From NCBI RefSeq assembly GCF_013337045.2, contig NZ_CP118259.1, forward strand, positions 1,426,001 through 1,490,000: a stretch of 64,000 bases of DNA, read 5' to 3'. Below the pieces are notes generated by a model. That model had not been told where the DNA came from and made no database searches. It saw only the letters and a list, made by a program, of their open reading frames with translations. The DNA comes from Agrobacterium vitis (GTDB lineage Bacteria; Pseudomonadota; Alphaproteobacteria; Rhizobiales; Rhizobiaceae). The position numbers and the translations under genes are program-made. Shown here one piece after another: positions 9,256 to 18,032 of this stretch (positions within the stretch are counted from its first letter, which is position 1; each line of letters starts with the position of its first letter).

Positions 9256-10089
9256 ATGAGACTGGAAAACCGCTCTCGCTTTTCGGCGATTTTTCCCTTG
9301 GCATTGTCTCTCGGTCTTTCCGGTTGCGGCTCGGTTCCATTGACGCAATCGGGCTCTCTCAAATCCTATGAAAAGCTAGGGCCGGTCGAGGGCAAGATCG
9401 CTAAGTCACGGGTGTTTTTGGATCAACAATCGCTGCTGACAGCCCGCTCGATCGCCATTTCACCGACGAAACTATCACCGCAGGCGCGCTCGAAGCTCCA
9501 TGAATCAGGCAGTGACCGGCTGGTTTCCAACGCGCTGGATCGGGCATTGTGCATCGATCTGAGCGACAGGTTTCTTGTGGTTCGCCCCGGAGAACCAGCC
9601 GATTTGACCGTGCAAGCGGAGATTACCGACATCGTTCCGACCGGCAAGATTGCCGCTGGTGTTTCCAAGGTGACAACGCTTGGAACATCCGCCGTCCTGC
9701 CGGTCGGTATTCCCCGTCTTCCCATCGGTCTTGGCGGCCTTGCGGTGGAAGCCGAAGCGCTTACCCCGCAGGGAACACAAGTCGCGGCAATCGTCTGGTC
9801 CAGGGGTGCAAACTCGATAACCAATGGCCCCCGCGTTTCCGAAGTCGGCGATGCCTATGGTCTGGCCTCGTCCTTTGCTGGTGAGTTTTCGCAGATGCTG
9901 CAAAAAGGCCAGAAACCCTCCGGCATCAACCTATCCTTGCCATCAGGGCAAAAGCTGAAATCGGGACTGGGCGGCGCGCCCAAGAATGCCGCCTGCGAAG
10001 CCTTCGGGCGGGCACCGGGCATTGGCGGAATGGTTGGAACAATGGTCGGCGCGCCACCATCCTGGTCGGACAAAGCCGGTAAGCAGTAA
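9256..10089 (+). CDS. Lipoprotein of the DUF3313 family
   Basis: The N-terminus is a bacterial lipoprotein signal: basic MRLENRSR, a hydrophobic stretch, and lipobox LSGC with Cys24. The mature part resembles DUF3313, a family of periplasmic lipoproteins of unknown function. I prefer the ATG at 9256 because it gives a normal signal peptide; the frame opens at 9217. A glycine-rich C-terminal third (GGMVGTMVG) is notable. The gene is monocistronic and converges with the TetR gene, with a shared hairpin between them. Confidence 0.72.
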   Translation: MRLENRSRFSAIFPLALSLGLSGCGSVPLTQSGSLKSYEKLGPVEGKIAKSRVFLDQQSLLTARSIAISPTKLSPQARSKLHESGSDRLVSNALDRALCIDLSDRFLVVRPGEPADLTVQAEITDIVPTGKIAAGVSKVTTLGTSAVLPVGIPRLPIGLGGLAVEAEALTPQGTQVAAIVWSRGANSITNGPRVSEVGDAYGLASSFAGEFSQMLQKGQKPSGINLSLPSGQKLKSGLGGAPKNAACEAFGRAPGIGGMVGTMVGAPPSWSDKAGKQ

Positions 10090-10102
10090 GGAGACTATCG
10101 AG

Positions 10103-10129
10103 CCTGGAAGCTGATTTTCAGCCTCCAGG
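10103..10129. terminator. Hairpin between convergent lipoprotein and TetR genes
   Basis: CCTGGAAGCTGA (10103-10114) pairs with TCAGCCTCCAGG (10118-10129) with one mismatch and a TTT loop. It sits between two convergent stops and could act for both strands. No long T-run follows on either side. Confidence 0.5.
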
Positions 10130-10144
10130 TTTCGGTCCAAGCCG

Positions 10145-10705
10145 TCAGCTTTTGGATGGGCTTTTGTGGCGCAATCCATCCATCAGCAATCCGATCAGCC
10201 GATGCGAACGGTCGCGCCATTCCGGGGTGTCGGGCATGGAATAGATGCTGGAGAGGGCGTGCAGCACGTCAGCCTCGCCGATATCGTCGCGAATGAGCTG
10301 CTGCTCCTGCGCCTTTGCCATCAGCCGGGCGACCGCATCGCGGATCAGGCCGGAGCCCTCCGCAAACAGGGTGGAATTGGAATTCATAATAATTTTCAAG
10401 CTATTGGCCATACCACGTTTGGTGGCGATATAGCCAACGAAACGGCGCATCCATTCCTCCAGCGCCATATCGGCGGGAAGTGTTGTCGCAAGCTCCGTCG
10501 CCGCGTCTGCCAGGCTTGACAATTCGCGCCGGTAAACTGCCTCAACGAGATGTTCGCGTGTCTGAAAATGGCGGTAAAGCGTGCCAATACCGACGCCAGC
10601 CTGCCGTGCGATATCCTCAAGCGAGGTTTCCACGCCTTTTTCAGCAAAGGCGAGGGCTGCCACCTCGACCAATTTCTCCCGGTTTCGCAAGGCATCCGCA
10701 CGCAT
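10145..10705 (-). CDS. TetR/AcrR-family transcriptional regulator
   Basis: The N-terminal TetR DNA-binding domain has its helix-turn-helix at about residues 28-47 (SLEDIARQAGVGIGTLYRHF). The C-terminal ligand domain resembles the SbtR-like group. I start at the ATG at 10705 (MRADALRNRE), which has GAAGG 8 bases upstream and begins like other family members. The frame extends to a TTG at 10792 that has no ribosome site. The gene diverges from the molybdenum hydroxylase operon, and a 14-base perfect palindrome (10807-10820) lies between them. It is the most likely regulator of that operon and of itself. The ligand is unknown, perhaps an aldehyde or aromatic substrate. Confidence 0.88.
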   Translation of the reverse strand: MRADALRNREKLVEVAALAFAEKGVETSLEDIARQAGVGIGTLYRHFQTREHLVEAVYRRELSSLADAATELATTLPADMALEEWMRRFVGYIATKRGMANSLKIIMNSNSTLFAEGSGLIRDAVARLMAKAQEQQLIRDDIGEADVLHALSSIYSMPDTPEWRDRSHRLIGLLMDGLRHKSPSKS

Positions 10706-10806
10706 TTTAGGTACCTTCGGCGAAGATGTGTTCGAGGCAGCCGATGCCAAAATTCTGCTCCGGGACATTTGGGGCTTGACGAAAGACGACAAACCTCTAG
10801 TTTAAA

Positions 10807-10820
10807 CGGAGGCGCCTCCG
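10807..10820. promoter_or_regulatory. Predicted TetR operator
   Basis: CGGAGGCGCCTCCG is a perfect 14-base palindrome flanked by AT-rich sequence (AAA before, ATT after). It sits about 100 bases upstream of the TetR start and about 215 upstream of the divergent operon. Size, symmetry and location fit a TetR-family dimer site. The assignment to the neighbouring regulator is inference. Confidence 0.6.
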
Positions 10821-10968
10821 ATTAGGAGGGCCTTCCAAGTCATAGTCCAGAAGAGGGGAGGATGTCATGTTAAAAATAGTGCGCATCTCCCGTCCTTCAA
10901 GTCGGCATAGTTTCTGACAGCCGAGGCTGTCCACAATCGCCTTTGAAATATTTCGCCCGAGACGGCAA

Positions 10969-10998
10969 GCGCCATGCGTTTAAGCAAACGCATGGCGC
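10969..10998 (+). promoter_or_regulatory. Strong 13-bp hairpin in the leader of the oxidoreductase operon
   Basis: GCGCCATGCGTTT (10969-10981) pairs perfectly with AAACGCATGGCGC (10986-10998) across an AAGC loop. It ends 36 bases before the first gene. It is followed by CTATTCACTCTTTT, a weak T-rich tract. It could be a leader terminator, an RNA-stabilising hairpin, or a large DNA operator. Confidence 0.5.
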
Positions 10999-11034
10999 CT
11001 ATTCACTCTTTTAAGCGACAGCACGGAGCTTATC

Positions 11035-11508
11035 ATGCCAGCAACACTTCATCTCAGCTTGACCATCAACGGCACGCTTCACGAATGTGACGTTGAACCG
11101 CGCGTGACTTTGCTTGACGCGCTTCGCGAGCATCTGTCGATGACCGGCACCAAAAAGGGCTGCGACCAGGGGCAGTGCGGCGCCTGCACCTGCCATGTCG
11201 ATGGCAGGCGGGTCCTGTCCTGCATGATGCTGGCAGCCCAGGCGGAAGGCCATGCGATCACCACGATAGAAGGCATTTCGGCACCAAATGGCGATTTGCA
11301 CCCGGTTCAAACCGCTTTTCTGGAACAGGATGCCTTTCAATGCGGTTATTGTACACCCGGCCAGATCATGTCGGCGGTGGCGTGCATCCGCGAGGGGCAT
11401 GCGGGATCGGATGCGGAAATCCGCGAATATATGTCTGGAAACCTCTGTCGCTGCGGGGCCTATAACAGCATCGTGGCGGCGGTGCGTGACGCGGCGGAGG
11501 CTGCATGA
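11035..11508 (+). CDS. Molybdenum hydroxylase, 2Fe-2S subunit (PaoA/XdhA-like)
   Basis: This 157-residue small subunit carries two [2Fe-2S] clusters. The plant-ferredoxin-type cluster uses Cys43, Cys48, Cys51 and Cys63. The second uses Cys103 and Cys106 (CGYC) with Cys138 and Cys140 (CRC). It passes electrons from the molybdenum site to the FAD subunit. Unlike E. coli PaoA it has no twin-arginine signal, so the enzyme should be cytoplasmic. It is first in a four-gene unit and its stop overlaps the start of the FAD subunit by 4 bases. Confidence 0.93.
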   Translation: MPATLHLSLTINGTLHECDVEPRVTLLDALREHLSMTGTKKGCDQGQCGACTCHVDGRRVLSCMMLAAQAEGHAITTIEGISAPNGDLHPVQTAFLEQDAFQCGYCTPGQIMSAVACIREGHAGSDAEIREYMSGNLCRCGAYNSIVAAVRDAAEAA

Positions 11509-12491
11509 TGAAGAGCTTTTCCTATAGCCGGGCCTCGTCCATACAAGCAGCCCGTGAGGCAACGCACCAACCAGATACAGCGCTGCTGGCCGGTGGTACG
11601 AGCCTGCTCGACCTTGCCAAATCCGGTGTTGCCGAACCGGATAATGTCCTGGATATCAGTCATCTGGCCGGGCTTGGCACCATTACCGTCAATGAAACTG
11701 GCGCCGTTATTGGCACCTTGGCCAGAATGTCCACCGTGGCCAACCATCCTGTCATAAAGGCGCGGTTCCCAGCTGTTGCGCAATCGCTGTCTCTGGCGGC
11801 GTCGGCCCAGTTGCGCAATATGGCGACGGTTGGTGGCAATCTCATGCAGCGCACCCGCTGTTCCTACTTTCGTGATCCAGGCACATTTGCAGCCTGCAAC
11901 AAGCGCGCACCGGGTTCCGGCTGTTCAGCCATCGGCGGGGTGACCCGTAACCACGCAGTGCTTGGCACCAGTGATCTGTGTATTGCCAGCTACCCCGGCG
12001 ATCTTGCCGTGGCGCTGACCGCCTTTGATGCCACGGTGGATGTGGGCGAGCGGCAGATCGCCATCGACGATTTCTTTTTGCCCTATGGCGATGCGCCGCA
12101 TCTCGAAACCCTGTTGAAGCCAGGGGAGATGATCCTCTCCATCACCATTCCGGCATCCGCCGCGGCTGAAAATTCTACCTATCTGAAGATCCGCGACCGC
12201 CAGTCCTACGAATTCGCCGCAGCCAGTGCGGCCGTTGGCCTGGAACTGGAAGAGGATGGCCGCACGATCCGGGATATTCGCATTGCGCTTGGTGGCGTGG
12301 CCAGCAAACCATGGCGGGTCCGCGCCGTGGAGCAGGCGCTGATCGGCAAGCTGCTTGAGCCGCAAACCGTCGAGCAAGCCAGCCGGCTTTCGATGGAAGG
12401 TGCGGTGTCGCAGGGCGATAATCATTACAAGATCCAACTGGCGCCGCGCGTGATCGCCCGCGCCGTCCTCACTCTGGGAGGTCTCGCATGA
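11505..12491 (+). CDS. Molybdenum hydroxylase, FAD subunit with extra Fe-S cluster (PaoB-like)
   Basis: The FAD-binding subunit of the xanthine dehydrogenase family has the AGGTSLLDLAKSG loop near residue 30 and the ATVGGNLMQR segment at about 107-116. Cys119, Cys131 and Cys140, in CSYFRD, ACNKR and SGC, match the additional cluster-binding insert described for the PaoB type of aldehyde oxidoreductase. This points to an aldehyde oxidoreductase rather than a xanthine dehydrogenase. The start overlaps the previous gene by 4 bases and the stop overlaps the next start in the same way. Confidence 0.9.
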   Translation: MMKSFSYSRASSIQAAREATHQPDTALLAGGTSLLDLAKSGVAEPDNVLDISHLAGLGTITVNETGAVIGTLARMSTVANHPVIKARFPAVAQSLSLAASAQLRNMATVGGNLMQRTRCSYFRDPGTFAACNKRAPGSGCSAIGGVTRNHAVLGTSDLCIASYPGDLAVALTAFDATVDVGERQIAIDDFFLPYGDAPHLETLLKPGEMILSITIPASAAAENSTYLKIRDRQSYEFAAASAAVGLELEEDGRTIRDIRIALGGVASKPWRVRAVEQALIGKLLEPQTVEQASRLSMEGAVSQGDNHYKIQLAPRVIARAVLTLGGLA

Positions 12492-14779
12492 CGATAGTGA
12501 CAGCACGCAAGCACGGCGATGCCGCAGACGGCGCGGTCGGTGGCCGTCTTTCGCGGTTCGAAGGACAGAGAAAGATCACTGGGGCTGCGACCTATGCGCT
12601 GGAATACCCAGTGGAGAACGCCGCCCATGCGGTTCTGGTTCAGAGCACGATTGCGTCCGGTCGGGTGGTATCGATTGATACAACAGCAGCCAAGGCTGCA
12701 CCGGGCGTGCTGATGGTGTTGACACCGCAGGACGACCTCGGCCTGATCACCGCGTCTGATTGGTACGGAAATCGGCCGGATAACCAGCCTTATTATCCCC
12801 TGTCGAATACGGTAAGCTTCAATGGCCAATCGATTGCAGCCGTCATCGCCGAAAGCCGGGAGCAGGCAGCCGAAGCAGCGAAGCTGGTTCGTGTTGTCTA
12901 TGAAGAAACTACGGCAACCAATGGACTGGACGATCCAAATGCTGGTCCTGGCAAGCTGATGGATAATCTGAATGTTTCCTGGGGTGATGCCGAGGCGGCG
13001 TTGGCTGCCTCTGCTGTGCGCATCGAAGCGGAATATCGGACACCGCGCGAATACCATGTCGCCATGGAGCCGCATGGCCTGACCGCTCAGTGGGACGAGG
13101 ACCGGTTGACGCTTTGGGAGCCGAGCCAATGGACCCACGGCATGGCACGCAGCTACGCCGAATGGTTCGGCCTGCCGCTGGAGAATGTCCGTATCGTCTC
13201 ACCGTTTATTGGCGGCGGTTTCGGCTCCAAGGGCGGGGCGCTGGCCTATGGTGCTGTGGCAGCGGCAGCGGCGAGAAAGCTGGACCGTCCCGTCAAACTG
13301 GCCGTGACCCGGCCCCAGAATTTCACCAGTTACGGTGGACGTGCCGCGACGCGCCAGACCATTGCCCTGGGTGCAACGCAAGACGGGATTTTGCAGGCAA
13401 TCCTTCATCGCGGCGCCAGTGAGACTTCCATCTACATGGATTATCCAGAGCAGACCGGCGCTGCGACACCGATCCTCTACAAGGTGGAGAATTTCAGTTC
13501 CGAGCATCGCGTCGTGCCAGTCAATACCGTCACGCCAGGCGCTTTGCGGGGGCCAGGCAAAAACCCGAGCGCCTTTGGCATTGAATGTGCCATGGACGAA
13601 CTGGCCGCTGCTATCGGTATGGACCCCCTGGAAATTCGCCTGAAAAACTATGCCGACCGCGATTATCAATCGGGCAAGCCGTGGTCGACGCGTCAATTGC
13701 GCGAAGCCCTCACCCAGGGTGCCGAGGCTTTTGGCTGGTCACGACGCAGCGCGCAGCCCCGGACCATGCGCGACGGGCGACATCTGATCGGCTGGGGTAT
13801 CGGCTGCGGCACCTTTCCAGTGATCCGCGCGCCGAGCGAAGCGATGATCCGCATTCTGGCGAATGGGCGGGTTGAGGTGGTCAGTGGTGCCATAGACATG
13901 GGGCAGGGTACCTATACGATCCTTGCCCAGACCGCTTCAGAAGCGCTGGGCGTGCCGGTCGAGCAGATCGATGTTGTACTCGGCGATTCCAGGCTTCCAG
14001 GATCGGCGATTGCCGGCGGATCAATGCTGGCCGGGTCGATCACCGGTGCTGTCCACAAGGCAGCGATGGCGGCCCGTGACGAAATCCTGGCGCTTGCCCT
14101 TAACGACACCAATTCGCCATTCCGCGAGACCGGCGCCAATATTCTGACATTGAGCGATGGCCGGATTGCTATGTCACGCGGCGAGGGGCCTTCGATCACC
14201 CTGCCCGAGCTGATGACAGCCCTGAACCGCGATGAGATTGAAGTGCGGCGCAATACCCTGCCCGACGATGCCCAAAGCGCCGCCGACCACAAGGGCGCCT
14301 GGACCAGCATGGCAAGAGTGCAAGGCCCGACCATGGGCGACACGTCCATGCATAGCTGGTGCGCTCACTTCGTCGAAGTTCGCGTCGACGAGGATTTTGG
14401 CACTGTTCGGGTCTCGCGCATGGTTTCCGCCTTCGATTGTGGACGGCTTTACAATCCGAAAATGGTGGAAAGCCAGTGGCGCGGTGGCATCATCATGGGT
14501 ATCGGCCAGGCTTTGCTGGAGGAGGGGCTGGTGGACAGCCGCAATGGGCGGGTCGTCAACAATAATATGGCGGATTATCTCGTGCCGACCAATGCCGACA
14601 TTCCCGATATCCAGGTGATTTCAGTGGGTATACCCGACTACCAGGCCTCTACGCTTGGCGGCAAAGGAGTTGGCGAAGTCGGAATTGTCGGTGTCGCGCC
14701 AGCCATCGCCAATGCTGTCTTCCATGCCACCGGCAAGCGTGTCCGCGATCTGCCGATTACTCTGGAAAAGCTCATCTGA
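12488..14779 (+). CDS. Molybdenum hydroxylase, catalytic Moco subunit (PaoC-like)
   Basis: The 763-residue large subunit binds the molybdopterin cytosine dinucleotide cofactor and oxidises the substrate. It has the GGGFGSKGG cofactor loop near residues 240-250, an ALRGPGKNPS segment near 355, and the active-site Glu730 in GGKGVGEVG close to the C-terminus. The family includes aldehyde oxidases, isoquinoline oxidoreductases and xanthine dehydrogenases; the accompanying subunits favour aldehydes. It is third in the operon with a 4-base overlap upstream. The substrate cannot be fixed from sequence. Confidence 0.92.
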   Translation: MTIVTARKHGDAADGAVGGRLSRFEGQRKITGAATYALEYPVENAAHAVLVQSTIASGRVVSIDTTAAKAAPGVLMVLTPQDDLGLITASDWYGNRPDNQPYYPLSNTVSFNGQSIAAVIAESREQAAEAAKLVRVVYEETTATNGLDDPNAGPGKLMDNLNVSWGDAEAALAASAVRIEAEYRTPREYHVAMEPHGLTAQWDEDRLTLWEPSQWTHGMARSYAEWFGLPLENVRIVSPFIGGGFGSKGGALAYGAVAAAAARKLDRPVKLAVTRPQNFTSYGGRAATRQTIALGATQDGILQAILHRGASETSIYMDYPEQTGAATPILYKVENFSSEHRVVPVNTVTPGALRGPGKNPSAFGIECAMDELAAAIGMDPLEIRLKNYADRDYQSGKPWSTRQLREALTQGAEAFGWSRRSAQPRTMRDGRHLIGWGIGCGTFPVIRAPSEAMIRILANGRVEVVSGAIDMGQGTYTILAQTASEALGVPVEQIDVVLGDSRLPGSAIAGGSMLAGSITGAVHKAAMAARDEILALALNDTNSPFRETGANILTLSDGRIAMSRGEGPSITLPELMTALNRDEIEVRRNTLPDDAQSAADHKGAWTSMARVQGPTMGDTSMHSWCAHFVEVRVDEDFGTVRVSRMVSAFDCGRLYNPKMVESQWRGGIIMGIGQALLEEGLVDSRNGRVVNNNMADYLVPTNADIPDIQVISVGIPDYQASTLGGKGVGEVGIVGVAPAIANAVFHATGKRVRDLPITLEKLI

Positions 14780-14853
14780 TGAAGACTTCCCGTAAATATC
14801 GTCGGCGCTGTCTGCGCAGACGATATGGCGAAGGGAAAGAAAGTGGTGCCTGA

Positions 14854-15786
14854 ATGAACAACACATCCCCAACGGCCTTCAGGTCCTTGGTTCCCGAAAG
14901 GGCATTTTCCACCGATAGTGCCGTCGATATATTGCGGTTCGCGGTTGACTGTCTCGACGGCGGGGCAGGCGTCGCACTCGCCACTCTAATAGAGATCCGG
15001 GGTGGCTCAGCCCGCGCACTCGGCGCGCATATGGCGATCCGGGACGATGGCCGTTATTGCGGTTTCGTCTCTGGCGGCTGCATCGAGGCAGCGGTAGCGA
15101 GCGAAGCGGTGGACGCTATTGGCGAAGACAGAGATCGCCACGTCCTGTTTGGCGAAGGTTCGCCGTTTTTCGATATAGTGCTGCCTTGTGGCGGCGGCAT
15201 CACCATCGCCATCCACGTTCTTCGCCACAGCGCGCCGATCCGCACCGTGCTTGAGAGCCTTGAAAGCCGGCTTCCAGCCGGTCTGCGCTACGAACCGTCG
15301 AAACAGGCCTTAACAGCAATCGAGACGCCGAAACGCGCCGGTTGGGAAAGCGAAAGTTTCGTCACGGCCTACCGCCCAAAGACGCGGATTTTTCTGTCTG
15401 GCCGGTCTATCGAAGTCGATACGACAGCCAGGATCGCCGAGGCTGCTGGCTATGATGTGTATCGTCACGATAACGCCAACCTTGAACCCGATGCCAGCCG
15501 GATTGATGCAGATACGGCAGTGGCACTTCTGCACCACGATATCGATTTGGAAATACCGGTTCTTCAGGCAGCGCTTGGTGCCGAGCCTTTCTATCTCGGT
15601 GCCTTGGGCAGCGCCAGAACCCATGCAAGGCGGATGGAACGGCTGCGAGACCTCGGATACAGTGACACCGACATAGCCCGCATCAAATCTCCCATTGGCA
15701 TCTTCAACAGAGCCCGAGATGCCCAGTCCTTGGCATTGTCCGTACTGGCCGATCTCGCAGCCACACGAGTTGCCCGGTTCGGGTAA
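14854..15786 (+). CDS. XdhC/PaoD-like molybdenum cofactor insertion chaperone
   Basis: This 310-residue protein has the two parts of the XdhC family. The N-terminal part has GGSARALGAHMAI and FVSGGCIEAAV. The C-terminal Rossmann-like part has GALGSARTHARRMERL. Family members bind and sulfurate or deliver the molybdenum cofactor to the partner hydroxylase. It lies 74 bases after the catalytic subunit on the same strand, as PaoD follows PaoC. I infer that it is dedicated to this enzyme. Confidence 0.9.
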   Translation: MNNTSPTAFRSLVPERAFSTDSAVDILRFAVDCLDGGAGVALATLIEIRGGSARALGAHMAIRDDGRYCGFVSGGCIEAAVASEAVDAIGEDRDRHVLFGEGSPFFDIVLPCGGGITIAIHVLRHSAPIRTVLESLESRLPAGLRYEPSKQALTAIETPKRAGWESESFVTAYRPKTRIFLSGRSIEVDTTARIAEAAGYDVYRHDNANLEPDASRIDADTAVALLHHDIDLEIPVLQAALGAEPFYLGALGSARTHARRMERLRDLGYSDTDIARIKSPIGIFNRARDAQSLALSVLADLAATRVARFG

Positions 15787-15926
15787 ATCTCACTCTTTGG
15801 ATGGCAAATAGTTCCATAATCTATCTTATCTAACTTTTGTATGTAGTCGGGGTAGATTCCACTTTCAAATGCAACGAAGGTCTACGAAAGGTTACGATCG
15901 ATAACGTGGAATGCTTGGTGGCACTG

Positions 15927-16514
15927 CTACGCTGTAAGGTCATGAAGATCGGTCGTTATCGCCGCGCCTATTGTGAACTCTGAGAACCGAACATCCAATC
16001 CCCCTCGTTCCGGCGTACACGCAGTCAAGCCGACGAGATAACGAGAAGCCTCTGGAAACGGAGCAAGGCGCAGTAGCGGCCACACCCTGCCATCTGACGA
16101 TGCCTGAATGCGCATCGCGCCTTCCTTTAGTGTAATCCGAATATAGAAATCCTCGAGGTCTTTGAATGGCTGGGACACTGACCAGTCAGATTTACTATCC
16201 GTGATGACCGTACTCAGGAAGCGTTCTCCATCGGTGAACTCCACACCCGTCTTGACCCATCGATTTTCGTCAATGCGCACCATAAGGCCCGCCTGGTCAT
16301 AGAGTGACCGGAACTCCCCCTGGACGCGGACACACGCCGTGAAACCATCTTCAACGGGAGTACCGAGGAAATGCCCGCTGTCGCGCGTAAATCCGTAATG
16401 GGTCTTACGCCAGAAATCAGTGTTCGCATCCGTCGTCAGAGTAAGGCCAGTTTTAGTGGCCTGCCATACCGCCGGTTGATTGAGCCAACTGGCCTCTTTG
16501 AGATTAACGTCCAC
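15927..16514 (-). CDS. DUF1349 domain protein (concanavalin-like fold)
   Basis: This 195-residue protein is one whole DUF1349 domain, a beta-sandwich related to concanavalin-type lectins and sometimes labelled as enolase regulation. The start is GTG at 16514, fixed by AAGGAGG 7 bases upstream. There is no signal peptide, so it should be cytosolic. The same kind of sandwich occurs at the C-terminus of GH43 enzymes such as the one at 49.8 kb, which suggests sugar binding, but the true role is unknown. It is monocistronic. Confidence 0.8.
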   Translation of the reverse strand: MDVNLKEASWLNQPAVWQATKTGLTLTTDANTDFWRKTHYGFTRDSGHFLGTPVEDGFTACVRVQGEFRSLYDQAGLMVRIDENRWVKTGVEFTDGERFLSTVITDSKSDWSVSQPFKDLEDFYIRITLKEGAMRIQASSDGRVWPLLRLAPFPEASRYLVGLTACTPERGGLDVRFSEFTIGAAITTDLHDLTA

Positions 16515-16635
16515 GAGTTGTCCTCCTTAAATTGACCTTCACCCTCCGGAAACCGTTGTGCTGAAAGTAAGCAACCGGCTCAACAACAGGCCCGGCTCAA
16601 TAACAAGCATGGACCCAGCACAGCACAAACGCCCC

Positions 16636-17391
16636 CTAGACATCACCCACATGCATCAGCATCCTTGCCGCAATGTGGCGCTCCGAAGGATAGCCGAAGG
16701 CGTTGTTGATGTAGGTGCGCCCGTCCTTGACGGTACGGCGGTTGAGGTGGCTGTGACCGTAGATATGCAGGTGCGAGCCCAGAGCCGCGATCCTGTCTTC
16801 CAACCGGCTGGAACCAAGGACGGGATAAAGGAAGCGGTATTTCTCCGGCATACGCTCCGGCATCAGGTCGATGCGTGGCAGGAAATGCGAGAAAGACAGG
16901 ATCGATGAAAAACCTGATGTATCGGGCTCCGCATTGCCACTGTCAAAATACCGGCTGACCTCGTCATCGGAACCGCCTTCCCAATCACAGCGCCGGTAAT
17001 CCATCCAGGCCTGTTTGAGGATGGAGCCGGGCGGGCCGAAGGAGTAATCGTACCAGCCAAACAGCGGGACGATCAGCGTGTTGCCGAGTGCCAGTGGCTC
17101 CATGCCGATATCCAGATCGGCGCAGGCAGCTCGCAGCCGCTGGAATTTGTCGAAGGATGAGCCCTGCCCTTCGGCATCAACCCAGAGATCGTGATTGCCC
17201 GGCACATACAGAACCTTGAAAAATCGCTGGGCCAGGAGTTCCATGACAGTCTGAAACAGCGCCATGCCGTTTGCTACGTCGCCGGCAACGATCAGTACGT
17301 CCTGCCGGTAGTCGCGCGTCGAGATCTGCCGGAGCCAGTCCATGTTCTCTTGATGGTCCGCATGAAAATCCGATCCGACAAAAATCCGCAT
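16636..17391 (-). CDS. Calcineurin-like metallophosphoesterase
   Basis: All metal-binding motifs of the family are present in order: GSDFHAD (D-x-H), IVAGDVANG, VPGNHDLW (GNHD) and a C-terminal GHSHLN. At 251 residues with no signal peptide, it is a cytosolic hydrolase. A GGAG site lies 5 bases before the ATG. Substrates in this group range from phosphoproteins to nucleotides and nothing here narrows the choice. The gene stands alone, downstream of nothing on its strand for 340 bases. Confidence 0.87.
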   Translation of the reverse strand: MRIFVGSDFHADHQENMDWLRQISTRDYRQDVLIVAGDVANGMALFQTVMELLAQRFFKVLYVPGNHDLWVDAEGQGSSFDKFQRLRAACADLDIGMEPLALGNTLIVPLFGWYDYSFGPPGSILKQAWMDYRRCDWEGGSDDEVSRYFDSGNAEPDTSGFSSILSFSHFLPRIDLMPERMPEKYRFLYPVLGSSRLEDRIAALGSHLHIYGHSHLNRRTVKDGRTYINNAFGYPSERHIAARMLMHVGDV

Positions 17392-17731
17392 ATGCTCTCC
17401 AGCTCGATTTGCTGTTCGTTCTCATGTCATTTTGCCCATTTTGTGCCACCCATCATGCGTGACGGCGAAACCACCGGGGCTATTGGAATTGACGCTCAAA
17501 CCATGCCAGCTATTACTGTTCGCCGTCTGTCGGCAACTTTAAATAAAACAACTATGTCAAATGCCCAACTTAGACTTGATGGCTCGAAAACACTCCCTGT
17601 AAATCTCAGGTATTTAATGAAAAAAGTCGGATCTAAGTCGTTTTTATTTTTTAGCGAATCGTAAGATTTGTTAGTCTGCGCTGGCGAATGAATCGCATTG
17701 ATGACGGACATGTTTCCGGGGGGCAAATGAT
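17392..17731. other. Intergenic region, metallophosphoesterase/small ORF
   Basis: These 340 bases lie between divergent genes. The right half (about 17530-17700) is clearly AT-richer than its surroundings and probably holds the promoter of the small ORF at 17732. No gene or clear repeat is seen. Confidence 0.4.
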
Positions 17732-18019
17732 ATGTCTATTGAACACTTTCTCAGCAATGATTGGCTCAACAATGATTGGGAAGCCTGGGCGCTAGAGCGC
17801 GCGCACAGGATTATGGTTCAGGAAGGCGCAAACCTTGTCAACGCGGCGCAGTGGCTCGATAAGAAACAGACGGTGAAAACATCGCAGCAATTGCGCGATG
17901 CCATCCAGCAGTCCTTGATCGAGGCCCTTGCCTTGCGGGCATCACAGAGCGCGATCTCATCCGTCCATCTGTCTGGCGTTGCTCTGAATAGTCCCCTGTC
18001 TAACATGGCAGAGCACTGA
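17732..18019 (+). CDS. Small hypothetical protein, 95 residues
   Basis: The frame starts with ATG behind a G-rich run (17716-17721) that could pair with the 16S tail. I do not recognise the product. It begins with a Trp/Asn-rich repeat-like stretch (SNDWLNNDWEAWALERAHRI), then a helical, Gln- and Ala-rich middle, with no membrane segment. It ends 13 bases before the end of the convergent tgt gene. Composition is like a folded helical protein. No domain or partner is apparent. Confidence 0.5.
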   Translation: MSIEHFLSNDWLNNDWEAWALERAHRIMVQEGANLVNAAQWLDKKQTVKTSQQLRDAIQQSLIEALALRASQSAISSVHLSGVALNSPLSNMAEH

Positions 18020-18032
18020 GCAGCTCAAACCG

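Larger units (their letters stand above)
10706..11034. other. Divergent intergenic region, TetR gene/molybdenum hydroxylase operon
   Basis: These 329 bases separate the two divergent units and hold two strong palindromes, listed separately at 10807-10820 and 10969-10998. An upstream open extension of the TetR frame (10706-10792) is treated as leader. No gene is supported here. Confidence 0.6.
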
